From Aquatica leii (lineage: Eukaryota > Arthropoda > Insecta > Coleoptera > Lampyridae), in assembly GCA_035610365.1 (NCBI GenBank), contig CM069432.1:172234035-172298034 (forward strand): a stretch of 64,000 nt of DNA, written 5' to 3'. Within the stretch, counting starts at the first letter, position 1, and each line of letters starts with the position of its first letter. Positions 37,655 to 49,434 of this stretch are shown here, piece by piece. The notes below the pieces were generated by a model. The model was not told the DNA's origin and searched no databases. It worked only from the letters and a program-made list of their open reading frames with translations. The position numbers and the translations under genes are program-made.

Positions 37655-38190
37655 ATTTATACAGCGTATACTATGAGCTTATTTAGAATTGTATAACGTA
37701 TGCTACAAGCTTATTTGCGATGCTATGAGGATATCCTCGTAATTTTCTATATAACTATCGCATGCTGTGAGCTTATTTCCGCTCCCCCTCGAGTGCGCAG
37801 TTCAGAACCATTTTTGAAATAAGTACTTACATTTTATTAACCTAGATGGCAAATACATACGGCGTTAAGTTTAAAATAAGTACATTAGTAAATTGTGGTA
37901 GGTCATCTAACTAGGGAATCTAACCTGTTAAATTGAAATTTGTCAAATGTTTACGTGGTTGAGGAACATATTTATAAATCTCATTCAGAAACTAATAAGG
38001 AATTAAATGAATGTAATTTAATAATACAATTTAATTTATGAAATTAAAATTTTGTTTTATAGGTATAGTTATTATAGTATATTAGATGCAAATATAATTA
38101 CAGAAGGACTTCTGCTAATATTTCGCTGTTACTCTCTATCTACAAAGAAAATGAAAGTTTGTTTAAGTGTTTCAAAACAGACTAATAAAT
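37655..38190. other. Repeat-derived intergenic DNA
   Basis: 37655-37690 (TATACAGCGTATACTATGAG) is an inverted relative of 55900-55945, in both places adjoining a (TA)n tract. The rest is unassigned. Confidence 0.5.
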
Positions 38191-38216
38191 AAATTTAGGA
38201 AACGATAACAAGTAAA

Positions 38217-38423
38217 ATGAATAAATTACAGAAAAATAATTTTACTAACGAGCAATGCGATTTAAAATTTTGCAACTTAAAAAAAATCTGCAAACGCATT
38301 AAAGACAATAATGCTAAAACAAGCAAAGGTACTATACATTGGTCATATTTCACGGATTTTAAGAATCTGGCAGGGACGCTGAAGTGCAACCTACCTAATA
38401 AATATTATATCGAGCAACCATAA
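38217..38423 (+). pseudogene. Harbinger-type Myb/SANT-like fragment
   Basis: 68-codon frame with CNLKKICKRIKDNNAKTSKG and THWSYFTDFKNL-like sequence, resembling helices 3-4 of Myb/SANT-like proteins that accompany Harbinger transposases. It points toward the minus-strand transposase remnant at 38870-39960, the same convergent layout as in the 17.8-20.7 kb element. Confidence 0.5.
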
Positions 38424-38869
38424 GTAGTTGTGACCGTCAAGCCATTTCTTAGTTTTATAGAAGAAATAAAGTAATATGAACATCCATGTTCCTAGTAATT
38501 AATAACTATGTTTATACTCTACAATAAAGAAGAATTGCCATCTACTTTAACCTGCAATGGCAACGTACAAGGATATCAGTTCAAGTGGTAGAATCGGAAT
38601 GGGTAAAAACAATGAGTCACGAAGCTGCAACCCGACATAAAAAAAAAGGAATTTATGAAGAGAATTAATAACACTACAAGTAAAATAAATATTTCACAAA
38701 ATTCAAATTTCTTATTTATTTTTTTACATTTTATTACATCGATTACATATTTATTTTTTAACACTCAAAATATAATGTGATACGTTATAAAAACATAATA
38801 ATAATTCATTTTATTATGGTTCTATAACTCGTTAGGTAATTAAATATTTTTATCGTTGTATATCTACAT

Positions 38870-39960
38870 TAAAAAGCTTATTTGCAATTAAACTCCTTTT
38901 AGTTAAGTCTGTATTATCATTTCCATTATAATTAAAATGTTCAAATGTATTTTCATTACTATAATCTGGCTGAACAATATCATCTTTCTGCATCAATTAT
39001 TATGAAGTACACAACTTGTCACAATTAATATGGAAATAAGTTCAATACGATAAATGTTTACATGCTTCAAAATTCTAAATCGACCGTTTAGTAACGACTG
39101 TTCTATACAACACAAGTCGAACAATTCTTATATTTATATGTACATTGAATACGAGTTAAATGTCCATTATCAGGATACAGTGTTACAACAGGTTAGTGTT
39201 CTTGTAAGCAAAATCTACTAATACGTGGCTATTTGAAGAGCTTCTGGTTGTTCTTCAATTTGTTGTCCTAATTCTGCATTACCAAAAACTCTTGAATCAT
39301 ATAAACTACCAGGAAAACCTGCAAACATTTCCATTATCTATCGAATGTTTGATTAATTAAGAATTGTGATAGCAATGTCTATTAATAGGAATATAACTTC
39401 CATCGAAAGCCCCAATTACATTTTCAAATCATTTATGCTCCTTAAACTTTTCCGTTATGGCAAATGTTTGTTCGCCTATTAGACATTTATATAATTTCCA
39501 GAAAACTTTTAAATTTTCACAAATTTTATGAACATATGTCCAAGCTGCCGATTTTGATACGTCAAATTGACATTGTAGAGCTTTTGATTTTTAATGTAAT
39601 GGAGTGTAATAGGTACATCAATGTAAACTAAAATATAAAATCAAAATTACCTACCAAAACACTTCTTGATTAGATAGCATGCATATTGTTATAAGTAAAT
39701 GTTTATCTGCAGCTTCCGTTGGTCTACCAACTCGGGCTGTATTTTTAGTTTGTAATCGTGAACCTAATATTTCCAATAAACGTGTCTCTCCGCAATCAAA
39801 AATTAATCTGAAAAACTACATTATTTGTTTATCCCCTACCATTTTAATAATTTATTTACCACCAAGATTGTAGAGAAACGATACGTTTTATAGGTAATTT
39901 TCGATACGTTTGCGGTTCTTTTTTATTAAATTTTGAACAAGTTCCATTTGATTTTCACTG
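38870..39960 (-). pseudogene. PIF/Harbinger transposase, old and broken
   Basis: Pieces found on the minus strand in family order: GRPTEAADKHLLITICML, a helix-turn-helix-like FDVSKSAAWTYVHKIC, first catalytic region VIGAFDGSYIPI, then FPGSLYDSRVFGNAELG, LVDFAYKN around the second Asp, a Glu followed by RFRILKHVNIYRIELIS, and CVLHN near the end. Numerous stops and frameshifts separate the pieces, so it is much older than the 17.8-20.7 kb element and a different lineage. Terminal repeats were not found. Confidence 0.7.
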
Positions 39961-40482
39961 TCGCTATTAATAATTTTGTAACAGAACATTTATATACAAT
40001 GGTAACAGCTAAAAGTCTGGTTTCTTTTCAGGTTATGTATACAATCTGTCAAAACAAACCGAAAATCTTTCGTTACATTACGGAGATATTCGGCAAATTC
40101 TAAACTATGCTCCATCAAATTCGGTAGAAACGCCTTGTTTTTATTTTTTTGTGGACAAATTATTTGTATAAAAAAAATTGTGTATTTGGAAATTCATCTT
40201 TGTAGAATTTACTCATCATAAATTTAAAAAAATGTATTAACATTTAATTTATGAAATGGTTAACGCTTATGAGATAAAATTACTTTCGTGATTTAAGTGC
40301 ACCTTGATGCACGCAGCACAATTTTTTCATGCTTGTTAAGAATTTGTAAACAACACTATTTTTAGATTTCTCTTCTTTCTTGCTTACTACGTCGCATTCA
40401 CAATGACTGGGTTAGCAGTTGTATATATCGACCTTGACCAGATTTATTTAGCAACAGTATTTTTTTGAAATGTTAACATTAT
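39961..40482. other. AT-rich stretch, nothing recognised
   Basis: No supported feature. Confidence 0.4.
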
Positions 40483-42278
40483 TTCCGCAATAAGAAATAA
40501 TTTGCAAAAATCAAATACGTTCTAGATTTTTTTTATATCTTGTTTAACACTAATTTAATATTGGTAAATAAGCATTTTTAAAAGTAATTGTATATTCATT
40601 TTTTTCAAATGTGATCTGTTTTTTATTAAATTTTTCTTTTGTCTTTTTGGTAACAAAATTCGTCAGTGATTGTGACGAAACTAAAAGAGCATTCATTATC
40701 AAAAGAATTTGTTTCTTTCCTCTTTTTAGTAAAAACAAAAATTGGTTAAAGCCGGTAGTTTCATTATAATCTCATATCTAATCATTAATTTTGTACACTG
40801 TTTTAGTTTAGTTTAGTGTTCTGTAGATTAAAGTTTTAAACAGTAACCCTATTGTTCATAAATATCATTCTAACGGACTGAATTTACAAACAGGTACCTA
40901 CCCTGGCACGTCACGTGTACTTCTATTAATGATGTTTGAGACGTGTACCAATAACGGGATCTACTACGAAAAATATACCTATACATATTTTCCCTCATAA
41001 ACAAAAAAAATCAAAATGGTTAAATTTTTTAATGTGTAGGTATTTACAATTTTACTGACTGAAACTGTTATTAGAATATGATGTAATTTAAAAAAATCTT
41101 GAGTTCTGATCATTCTTCATTAATGTCCTTGGTGTCACAATACAAAAATTTCTTTTAACGTCATCATTGTTTCGCGGAAAGTTGAGTCTACCAATCTGTT
41201 ATTACGCACATTACTATTACAAATTATGTAAATATTTGTAGTGGTCGACTACGTATGTTGTAGTTTCGATAAGATAACTGCAACAGGAATACTCCGATTA
41301 GAAAAACTGAAGAGCTTATATTTTTATTTATACTTGTTGAAATGGATGTTGACCTTGCGTCTACGTTAATAAACTTTTAGCACAATTGACTTTTCAATGA
41401 GAAACTTACTAATAAGAAAATTTCTACTTTGATTATACATTTTTTTGTAAATAAAACGATTAGAGTTTGTGTGTGTATCTTTTTTTTCATTTTTTAAACA
41501 CCAATTCCAGTAATAACATTTTAAGTAGATGTGAGCATGTGTTATAACTAAAACAAAAAGGCCTTTATTCCGTTGGTTACAGTATTGTATATTTAGCTAA
41601 GCTGATCTTTTTTTATAGACTTTGAACTTCATAAAAAAACACGGAGGAGAATGAAATTTATGCTTCTAGCAACTACCCTACCCACCAATTATTTCCGTAA
41701 TTTTAGAGAATTATTAATTGTTGGAATTATCTTCTAAAATGATTTATTATTATAAAACACATCTAAGAAACTGTAGTTAGCACATTTTTTTATTATTCAG
41801 AGAATTTTTTTTTCTAGTTTCTCTTGAAAAAAATTGGTCAATATTAGTAGTTTCATTTGAGAATTATTGTTGTTCAATTGCAATTCAGTTTTTGAATTTA
41901 TTGTAGAAGAAAACCAACCCAAATCGATTCAGCGTAAAGGCGACGCATGATGTCTCATAACTGCGATCTCATATACCGCAGTTTTACATGCAGCCTGCCC
42001 CTACAGCGTTTCGGTAATTCCGCTAACACAAAAAACAATTTTTTTTAAATAAATTCATTTTAGATCACGCTGATTGTAAATTTGTCATCAAAGTTACTTT
42101 TACCTAATCATTTTCCAACTTAAAGTGAGATATACCTAAACTTTTGTATAAACAAAGAAATTTCTACTTTGATTTTTTTTAATATATAAACTTACATTTT
42201 TCGTTTTTCAACTTTTTTTATTTACCTTTTAAAGTGCAAATCTAGTGATAGAATTTAATAGGAATTTAAGTCTGTTTT
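40483..42278 (+). repeat. Direct duplication, upstream copy (A)
   Basis: Pairs with 44700-46238 in the same orientation: AAATAATTTGCAAAAATC at the start, CAGCGTAAAGGCGACGCATG in the middle and TTTAAGTCTGTT at the end. The copies differ at many positions and by several indels, and this copy is about 250 bp longer. Internal sub-blocks (AAAAAGGCCTT context) are themselves repeated. No coding sequence. Confidence 0.85.
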
Positions 42279-42323
42279 ATTAAAAGCAAAAAGGCCTTCA
42301 GTTATTATTCTGTTTTTTTTTGA

Positions 42324-44698
42324 GAGCATCTGGCTGTTAGGTATTTGAGTTATACTTTGTACTAGGGGGTTCAAATTTTAGTATGACATGCCCATTATAA
42401 CGTATAACCACCCTCAAGTTTTGTTACGATATCTTTTTAGTTTTCAAATAATTAATTTTTATGTATTTCGAAGGTTGGACTTAGAAAAATTTTACATTTT
42501 TTTAAGAGCATCTGGCTGTTAGGTATTTGAGTTATACTTTGTACTAGGGGTTCAAATTTTAGTATGACATGCCCATTATAACGTATAACCACCCCGTCAA
42601 GTTTTGTTACGATATCTTTTTAGTTTTCAAATAATTAATTTTTATGTATTTCTGAAGGTTGGACTTAGAAAAATTTTACATTTTTCATAAGAGCATCTGG
42701 CTGTTAGGTATTTGAGTTATACTTTGTACTAGGGGGTTCAAATTTTAGTATGACATGCCCATTATAACGTATAACCACCCCCTCAAGTTTTGTTACGATA
42801 TCTTTTTTAGTTTTCAAATAATTAATTTTTTATGTATTTCAAAGGTTGGACTTAGAAAAATTTTACATTTTTTTTAAGAGCATCTGGCTGTTAGGTATTT
42901 GAGTTATACTTTGTACTAGGGGGTTCAAATTTTAGTATGACATGCCCATTATAACGTATAACCACCCCCTCAAGTTCTGTTACGATATCTTTTTTAGTTT
43001 TCAAATAATTAATTTTTTATGTATTTCGAAGGTTGGACTTAGAAAAATTTTACATTTTTTTTAAGAGCATCTGGCTGTTAGGTATTTGAGTTATACTTTG
43101 TACTAGGGGTTCAAATTTTAGTATGACATGCCCATTATAACGTATAACCACCCCCTCAAGTTTTGTTACGATATCTTTTTTAGTTTTCAAATAATTAATT
43201 TTTTATGTATTTCGAAGGTTGGACTTAGAAAAATTTTACGTTTTTTTTATGGCATCTGGCTGTTAGGTATTTGAGTTATACTTTGTACTAGGGGGTTCAA
43301 ATTTTAGTATGACATGCCCATTATAACGTATAACCACCCCCTCAAGTTTTGTTACGATATCTTTTTTAGTTTTCAAATAATTAATTTTTTATGTATTTCG
43401 AAGGTTGGACTTAGAAAAATTTTACATTTTTTTTAAGAGCATCTGGCTGTTAGGTATTTGAGTTATACTTTGTACTAGGGGGTTCAAATTTTAGTATGAC
43501 ATGCCCATTATAACGTATAACCACCCCCTCAAGTTTTGTTACGATATCTTTTTTAGTTTTCAAATAATTAATTTTTTATGTATTTCGAAGGTTGGACTTA
43601 GAAAAATTTTACATTTTTAAGAGCATCTGGCTGTTAGGTATTTGAGTTATACTTTGTACTAGGGGTTCAAATTTTAGTATGACATGCCCATTATAACGTA
43701 TAACCACCCCTCAAGTTTTGTTACGATATCTTTTTAGTTTTCAAATAATTAATTTTTATGTATTTCGAAGGTTGGACTTAGAAAAATTTTACATTTTTAA
43801 GAGCATCTGGCTGTTAGGTATTTGAGTTATACTTTGTACTAGGGGTTCAAATTTTAGTATGACATGCCCATTATAACGTATAACCACCCCCTCAAGTTTT
43901 GTTACGATATCTTTTTAGTTTTCAAATAATTAATTTTTATGTATTTCGAAGGTTGGACTTAGAAAAATTTTACATTTTTTTAAGAGCATCTGGCTGTTAG
44001 GTATTTGAGTTATACTTTGTACTAGGGGTTCAAATTTTAGTATGACATGCCAATTATAACGTATAACCACCCTCAAGTTTTGTTACGATATCTTTTTAGT
44101 TTTCAAATAATTAATTTTTATGTATTTCGAAGGTTGGACTTAGAAAAATTTTACATTTTTAAGAGCATCTGGCTGTTAGGTATTTGAGTTATACTTTGTA
44201 CTAGCCGGTTCAAATTTTAGTATGACATGCCCATTATAACGTATAACCACCCCCTCAAGTTTTGTTACGATATCTTTTTTAGTTTTCAAATAATTAATTT
44301 TTTATGTATTTCGAAGGTTGGACTTAGAAAAATTTTACATTTTTTTTAAGAGCATCTGGCTGTTAGGTATTTGAGTTATACTTTGTACTAGGGGGTTCAA
44401 ATTTTAGTATGACATGCCCATTATAACGTATAACCACCCTCTCAAGTTTTGTTACGATATCTTTTTTAGTTTTCAAATAATTAATTTTTTATGTATTTCG
44501 AAGGTTGGACTTAGAAAAATTTTACATTTTTTTTAAGAGCATCTGGCTGTTAGGTATTTGAGTTATACTTTGTACTAGGGGGTTCAAATTTTAGTATGAC
44601 ATGCCCATTATAACGTATAACCACCCCCTCAAGTTTTGTTACGATATCTTTTTTAGTTTTCAAATAATTAATTTTTAGGGGGTTCAAATCTTAGTATG
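42324..44698 (+). repeat. Satellite array, 13 units of 179-187 bp
   Basis: Unit starts are at 42324, 42506, 42691, 42878, 43065, 43250, 43437, 43621, 43801, 43984, 44163, 44350 and 44537, each with GAGCATCTGGCTGTTAGG (TGGCATC in the sixth). Units are almost identical; most length variation is in C, G and T homopolymer runs. The last unit breaks after about 140 bp and is followed by a rearranged fragment with GGGGGTTCAAATC. Confidence 0.95.
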
Positions 44699-44699
44699 A

Positions 44700-46238
44700 T
44701 TATTATTTCCTCAGTAAGAAATAATTTGCAAAAATCAAATACGTTCTAGTTTTTTTTATATCTTGTTTAACACTAATTTATTATTGGTAAACAAGCATTT
44801 TTAAAAGTAATTGTATACCTATTCATTTTTTTTAAATGTGATTTGTTTTTTCATTTAATTTTTCTTTTGTTTTTTTGGTAACAAAATTCGTTAGTGATTG
44901 TGACGAAACTAAAAGAGCATTCATTATCAAAAGAATTTGTTTCTTTCATCTTTTTAGTAAAAAAAAATGGTCAAAGCCGAAAGTTTCATTATAATCTCAT
45001 ATCCCATTATTAGTTTTTTACACTGTTTTAGTTTAGTGTTCTGTAGATTACAGTTTTAAACAGTAACCCTATTGTTCATAAATATCATTCTAACGGAATG
45101 AATTTACAAGCAGGTACTCTGGCACGTCACGTGTACTTCTATTAATAGTATTAATGATGTTTGAGATGCCTACCAATAACGGTATCTATTAAGAAAAATA
45201 TATACATATGTTGCCTCATAAACAAAAAAAATCAAAATGATTGGATTTTTTAATGTGTTATTATTTACAATTGTACAGACTGAAACGGCTATTAGAATAT
45301 GATATATTTAAATAGATATCGAATCATTCTTTATTAATGTCCTTGGTTTCACAGTACCTAAATTTCTTTTAGTGTAAGCAATGCGGAAAGTTGAGTCTAC
45401 CAATCTGTTATTACGCGCATAACTATTACCCAATGTGTAAATATTTGTAGTGGTCGACTACCTACGTTGTAGTTTCAAAAAGATAACTTCAACAGGAATA
45501 CTCCGATTACAAAAACTGAAGACCCTATATTTTTATTGATACTTGTTGCCATGGAAGTTGACCTTTCGTCTACGTTAATAAACTTTTAGCAGATTTGACT
45601 TTTGAATGAGATACAGATACTTTTACTAATAAGAAAATTTCTACTTAGATTAAATGGAGATTTAAGCGTGTTATAACAAAAGCAAAAAATCCTTCATTTA
45701 TTATTCCGTTGGTTACAGTACCGTATGTTTAGCACAGCTGATCTGTATTTTAGACATTAGATTAAAAGGTTTTTCTTTTTCCACTTTTTAGTAAAAAAAA
45801 GTGGTAAAAATCAGTGGTTTCGTTTGAGAATTATCGTTGTTCAATTGTAAGACAGTTTTTAAATTTATTGTAGAAGAAAACCAACCCAAATTGGTTCAGC
45901 GTAAAGGCGACACATGATGTGTCGTAACTGCGATCTCATATGCCACAGTTTTACATGCCGCCTGCTCCTATAGCGGTTCGGTGAATCAGCTAACACAAAA
46001 GCATTTTTTTTTAATAAATTCATTTTAGATCACGCGATTGTAAATTTGTTATCAAAGTTACTTTTACCTAATCATTTTTTAACTTAAAGTGAGATATACC
46101 GAAAACTTTGTATAAATAAAGAAATTTATACTTTGATTTTTTTTAAATATAAACTTCCATTTTTCGTTTTTCAACTTTTTTTTTACTTTTCAAAGTGCAA
46201 TTCGAGTAATGAAATTTAATGGGGATTTAAGTCTGTTA
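44700..46238 (+). repeat. Direct duplication, downstream copy (B)
   Basis: Partner of 40483-42278, placed on the other side of the satellite array; shorter and independently mutated. Confidence 0.85.
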
Positions 46239-47549
46239 TAAGCAGGATGCGGATAGATATTTATTTACATAATGAACATTTATTTACATATTTTAATCAC
46301 TTTTAGATCTTAATGCATATTTTTAACTTGAAGTATTTTTACAACATAATGGTTATTTTAAGGGATTATGTTTACTCAGAATACAATAATGTTTTATTTG
46401 CACTATTGTACAGACAACAGTAAAACTTGTTTTGTAAATTCCTTTTTCTTATTTGCCTAAGGTGATGCAATTTACTATTCAATGCTAATACCTAATCTTT
46501 TTGTAAAACTATTGAAATATTTGAGCAAAGGTTAAATGCATCCAAGACGGATTACGGAAACTATTAATACAACTGAAAATATTCGATTCTAGTTGAAAAA
46601 TCTTAAAATTCAAAAGTACAGGAACAGCGCCGCGGCATGTTTAAGGGATTTGCGTATTACAGGCGCCGTGCCGGTAAGTAAAGTGCTTTTTGGTACAAAT
46701 TTAGAACTAACAATTTGGGACTTTCCCACAAGCTGTTATTTTATTACTTGTATATTATACTTTTATTAGATGACAGAAATGTGAAGAGTTTATATTGGAT
46801 GAACTCAAAAAAAAATTAAATTTATTCAAATAAGCTAATGTTGCTAAAATTCGTAACAGCGTCGTTCAACACTTTAGGAATCGATGAGAATTAATATTTT
46901 ATTGGTACCTCTGTACCTATATGGTTTTTATTCATATGTGACAGAAAAATGTTTTATTTAAAATTTAGAATATCGTTTTGTTTAAATACAAATTTACTAT
47001 AAATTTTCTTCTGGAAAACTAAATTTGTTTTATTGTACACCCTAATTATAAAATGCTTTTTTGACATAATTTGTTTCAATTAAATTACATTTTAGCCAAA
47101 TTTTAAACGATTTACGTTTAACAACACAAAATATCAAAATTTGTTTCTAATCATGCCTAAATCTTACTTCTACCACATGTTTACAAGACAACAAAATTTA
47201 TCTGTGATTGGGAAACGTAAAATTAAAACTATGCTTTACTATCATAATAATATATCTAAAAAGATAAGCTTAATACTACTACGTGATTCAAACATAAACA
47301 TTATGTGTTTTAAAAACGTTTTAAGTTTTAACGCAACAGAAAAAATTCGTAGAATTGTAAACCTAAACAATACGGGCTGGCTGTATTGTTCGGGTTTACA
47401 ATTCAACGAAATTTTATTTTACCGATTTTACCACATTCTGTTCTGGTATTTATACCGAGTTAGACCGTTGGTTAGACTACAATTTCAGTGCTCGGTGCAA
47501 GCGTGTAAGTGCAAGTTGTATTATTTCTGCGAGGCTACCGTTTTGTGAA
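46239..47549 (+). other. Upstream region of the zinc-finger cassette
   Basis: 46610-46672 is a GC-rich patch that ends at a GTAAGT donor (GT at 46673) and could be a first exon; it contains an ATG opening MFKGFAYYRRRA. A TATTTATA (47447-47454) lies about 40 bp before an arthropod-initiator-like TCAGT (47485-47489), 60 bp ahead of the first CCCH-RING start codon. Both signals are suggestive only. Confidence 0.35.
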
Positions 47550-47975
47550 ATGGAAAATTTAAGGTTTTGTAAAGATTTTCAAAACAAAACATGCAAACTG
47601 TGGAACAATTGCCGGTACGTTCACTGCAGTCTAGGAGAGCAAGCAGGTTACGAATTAAGAAACGTAAAAAGTGATAACATCGAAAAGGAAATTATTCGAT
47701 TAAATACTCCTTCAAGAACAAAATGCGGATCCTTTCAGAAGGGCATGTGTTCTCGTGGCGATGGATGTTTATTCAGTCATAGAGAATGGCATCAAGCTGA
47801 CATCTTTGAGTGTCCCGTTTGCAAAAATGTAATTTTGTCGGGCGAAATGGCATGTTTTGTAGAATGTAACCATGTGTTATGCAAAACTTGCATTAATCAG
47901 CTGGAATGTGGGTTTAATTCGAAGAAACATTGCCCGGTTTGCAGATCTTTTTCATCCTTTGCGTACTTAAGTTAA
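47550..47975 (+). CDS. CCCH zinc finger-RING protein A
   Basis: A 141-residue protein. Two CCCH fingers of C-x7-C-x5-C-x3-H form (C7, C15, C21, H25; and C59, C67, C73, H77) precede a C3HC4 RING finger (C88, C91, C106, H108, C111, C114, C128, C131). CCCH fingers usually bind RNA and RINGs recruit E2 enzymes, so an RNA-linked E3 ubiquitin ligase is the natural guess, not shown. The order recalls makorins, but the protein is far smaller and lacks other makorin parts; the CCCH spacing also resembles ZC3H10-type fingers. The start is the first ATG, AAATGG context. A GTAAGT donor follows the stop by three bases, and an acceptor lies just before gene B, so a shared spliced transcript is possible. 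Confidence 0.8.
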   Translation: MENLRFCKDFQNKTCKLWNNCRYVHCSLGEQAGYELRNVKSDNIEKEIIRLNTPSRTKCGSFQKGMCSRGDGCLFSHREWHQADIFECPVCKNVILSGEMACFVECNHVLCKTCINQLECGFNSKKHCPVCRSFSSFAYLS

Positions 47976-48369
47976 GTGGTAAGTACATTTATACTTAATA
48001 TCACCTCATAATCCTAGAAACTACTAATTAACTTGAAATTAAAAATTAAATTTTACAAAACTGGAATAATAATTATCGAATTTCAATAATTAAAAATTAA
48101 GAAAAACGACTATTAATTAAACAAAACAACAGATTAATTATTGCATATTTGTTGGATGGTTATTATTTTCTAGTATCTATAAACGCGTTTAAAATTTCTG
48201 CGCATTGAAGGTCAGATGACAAGTATTTTGTAATTGCAATATTTTTTGAAGTAGAGGGGGAGAAGGGAATTTGTAGCTGTTGGTAGCTGTAGAGAATTTC
48301 TTAAGACATTCGGCAATCTGCCTTTAGTGCATTTTGTGTTTACTTTTATTTTGCTAGGTTAAAATTAAA

Positions 48370-49216
48370 ATGCCTATGTGTAAGGATTTTTTATTTAGTG
48401 TTTGTAGAAGAACTGCATGTAGACATCACCATAAATTCCTGCTTTGTCGCCAACAAGGACAATGCTTTAATAAGTGCAAATTCTTCCACTTATCTGAGGG
48501 AAACTTCGATGATTTTGTGAACCAAAGGCGGCCATTTATTGAAGATGTGCAGAATGAGGTGAACAGAGTAGCCTATGTGTACCTGAACTCAGAAAAAAGA
48601 GAAGAAGCTGGGCGATACTGTTCAGGCACATTGACTGGTGGGAAATGTGATTTTCCGCAATGTGTTAGATGCTTTCCAAACCACGGTAAGTTGAAAAACC
48701 TAATCTTTGATTTTTATTTACCGTACTAAGTTACATTGGGATTAGGACTTGACATTTTATTTACTTTTCAAGTTGTCGTATTTTATGAGTAAATCATAAT
48801 ATTTCAATACAATTTTATTTAATTCCATACCGTAGAGCGTAGATCCAATGTAGCTAAGGTGGTTTTTATTTTGTCTTGATCTGTTTTGTTCCACAAGTAT
48901 AACCATGTCTTATAAATCTATGTATTTAAGTACAAGCATTTATTTTTAATGCAACATTTAACATTAGCTTTATTTAAAAAATTATCGAAAATTGTAGATG
49001 CCTATAAGTATATATAATTAAAAATTTGTTTTAGATTATCCTACATGCAATAATTGCCGAGGAGTGTTATTACGAGGTATTACATACCGATTAAATTGTA
49101 TGCATCTGGTTTGTGAAGACTGCATTAATAAAGTATTGCCAGTACAAGTCACATCCATAATGACGTATGAATGTCCAGTTTGTAAACAATATGGGGTGCC
49201 CAGTTTATTGTATTAG
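48370..49216 (+). CDS. CCCH zinc finger-RING protein B, two exons
   Basis: Exon 1 is 48370-48685 and exon 2 is 49035-49216 (GTAAGT donor, TTTTAG acceptor, phase 1), giving 165 residues. CCCH fingers: C4-x7-C12-x4-C17-x3-H21, C26-x5-C32-x3-C36-x3-H40, and a third Cys-rich one ending CFPNH at the exon junction. Exon 2 encodes a C3HC4 RING: TCNNC, LNCMHLVCEDC, YECPVC. Its RING lines up with that of protein A (C.HLVC.DCIN against CNHVLCKTCIN), so A and B look like diverged tandem duplicates. The unspliced frame would run out after the intron begins, losing the RING, so splicing is needed. Probable E3 ligase of unknown target. Confidence 0.8.
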
Positions 49217-49249
49217 AACTAACTGTACAAATGTACCTTTATCTTGCCA

Positions 49250-49394
49250 GCGAACCGTAGTAAACAGCGAATCGTAGTAAACATAGCGAATCGTAGTAAA
49301 CATAGCGAATTGTAGTAAACCCAGCGAATCGTAGTAAACCCAGCGAATCGTAGTAAACCCAGCGAATCGTAGTAAACCCAGCGAGCCGTAGTAA
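49250..49394 (+). repeat. 19 bp minisatellite, about 8 copies
   Basis: Unit AGCGAATCGTAGTAAACCC, first unit shorter and last one diverged. It lies between the stop of gene B and the start of gene C and ends 40 bp before the ATG, so it is probably 5' UTR or promoter of gene C. Confidence 0.9.
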
Positions 49395-49434
49395 CTCCAG
49401 CAACTCTGTAATAAATCTAAGACACACACACAAC

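Noticed and set aside
42324..44698. CRISPR-like array
   Set aside because: Repeats are contiguous 179-187 bp units without spacers; this is satellite DNA.
47141..47548. 135-codon open frame just before CCCH-RING gene A
   Set aside because: Different frame, no recognisable motif, and it overlaps the likely promoter/5' UTR of gene A; probably chance.
47550..49216. Makorin orthologue
   Set aside because: CCCH-RING order is suggestive, but both proteins are short and lack the other makorin fingers and linker, so no gene name is given.
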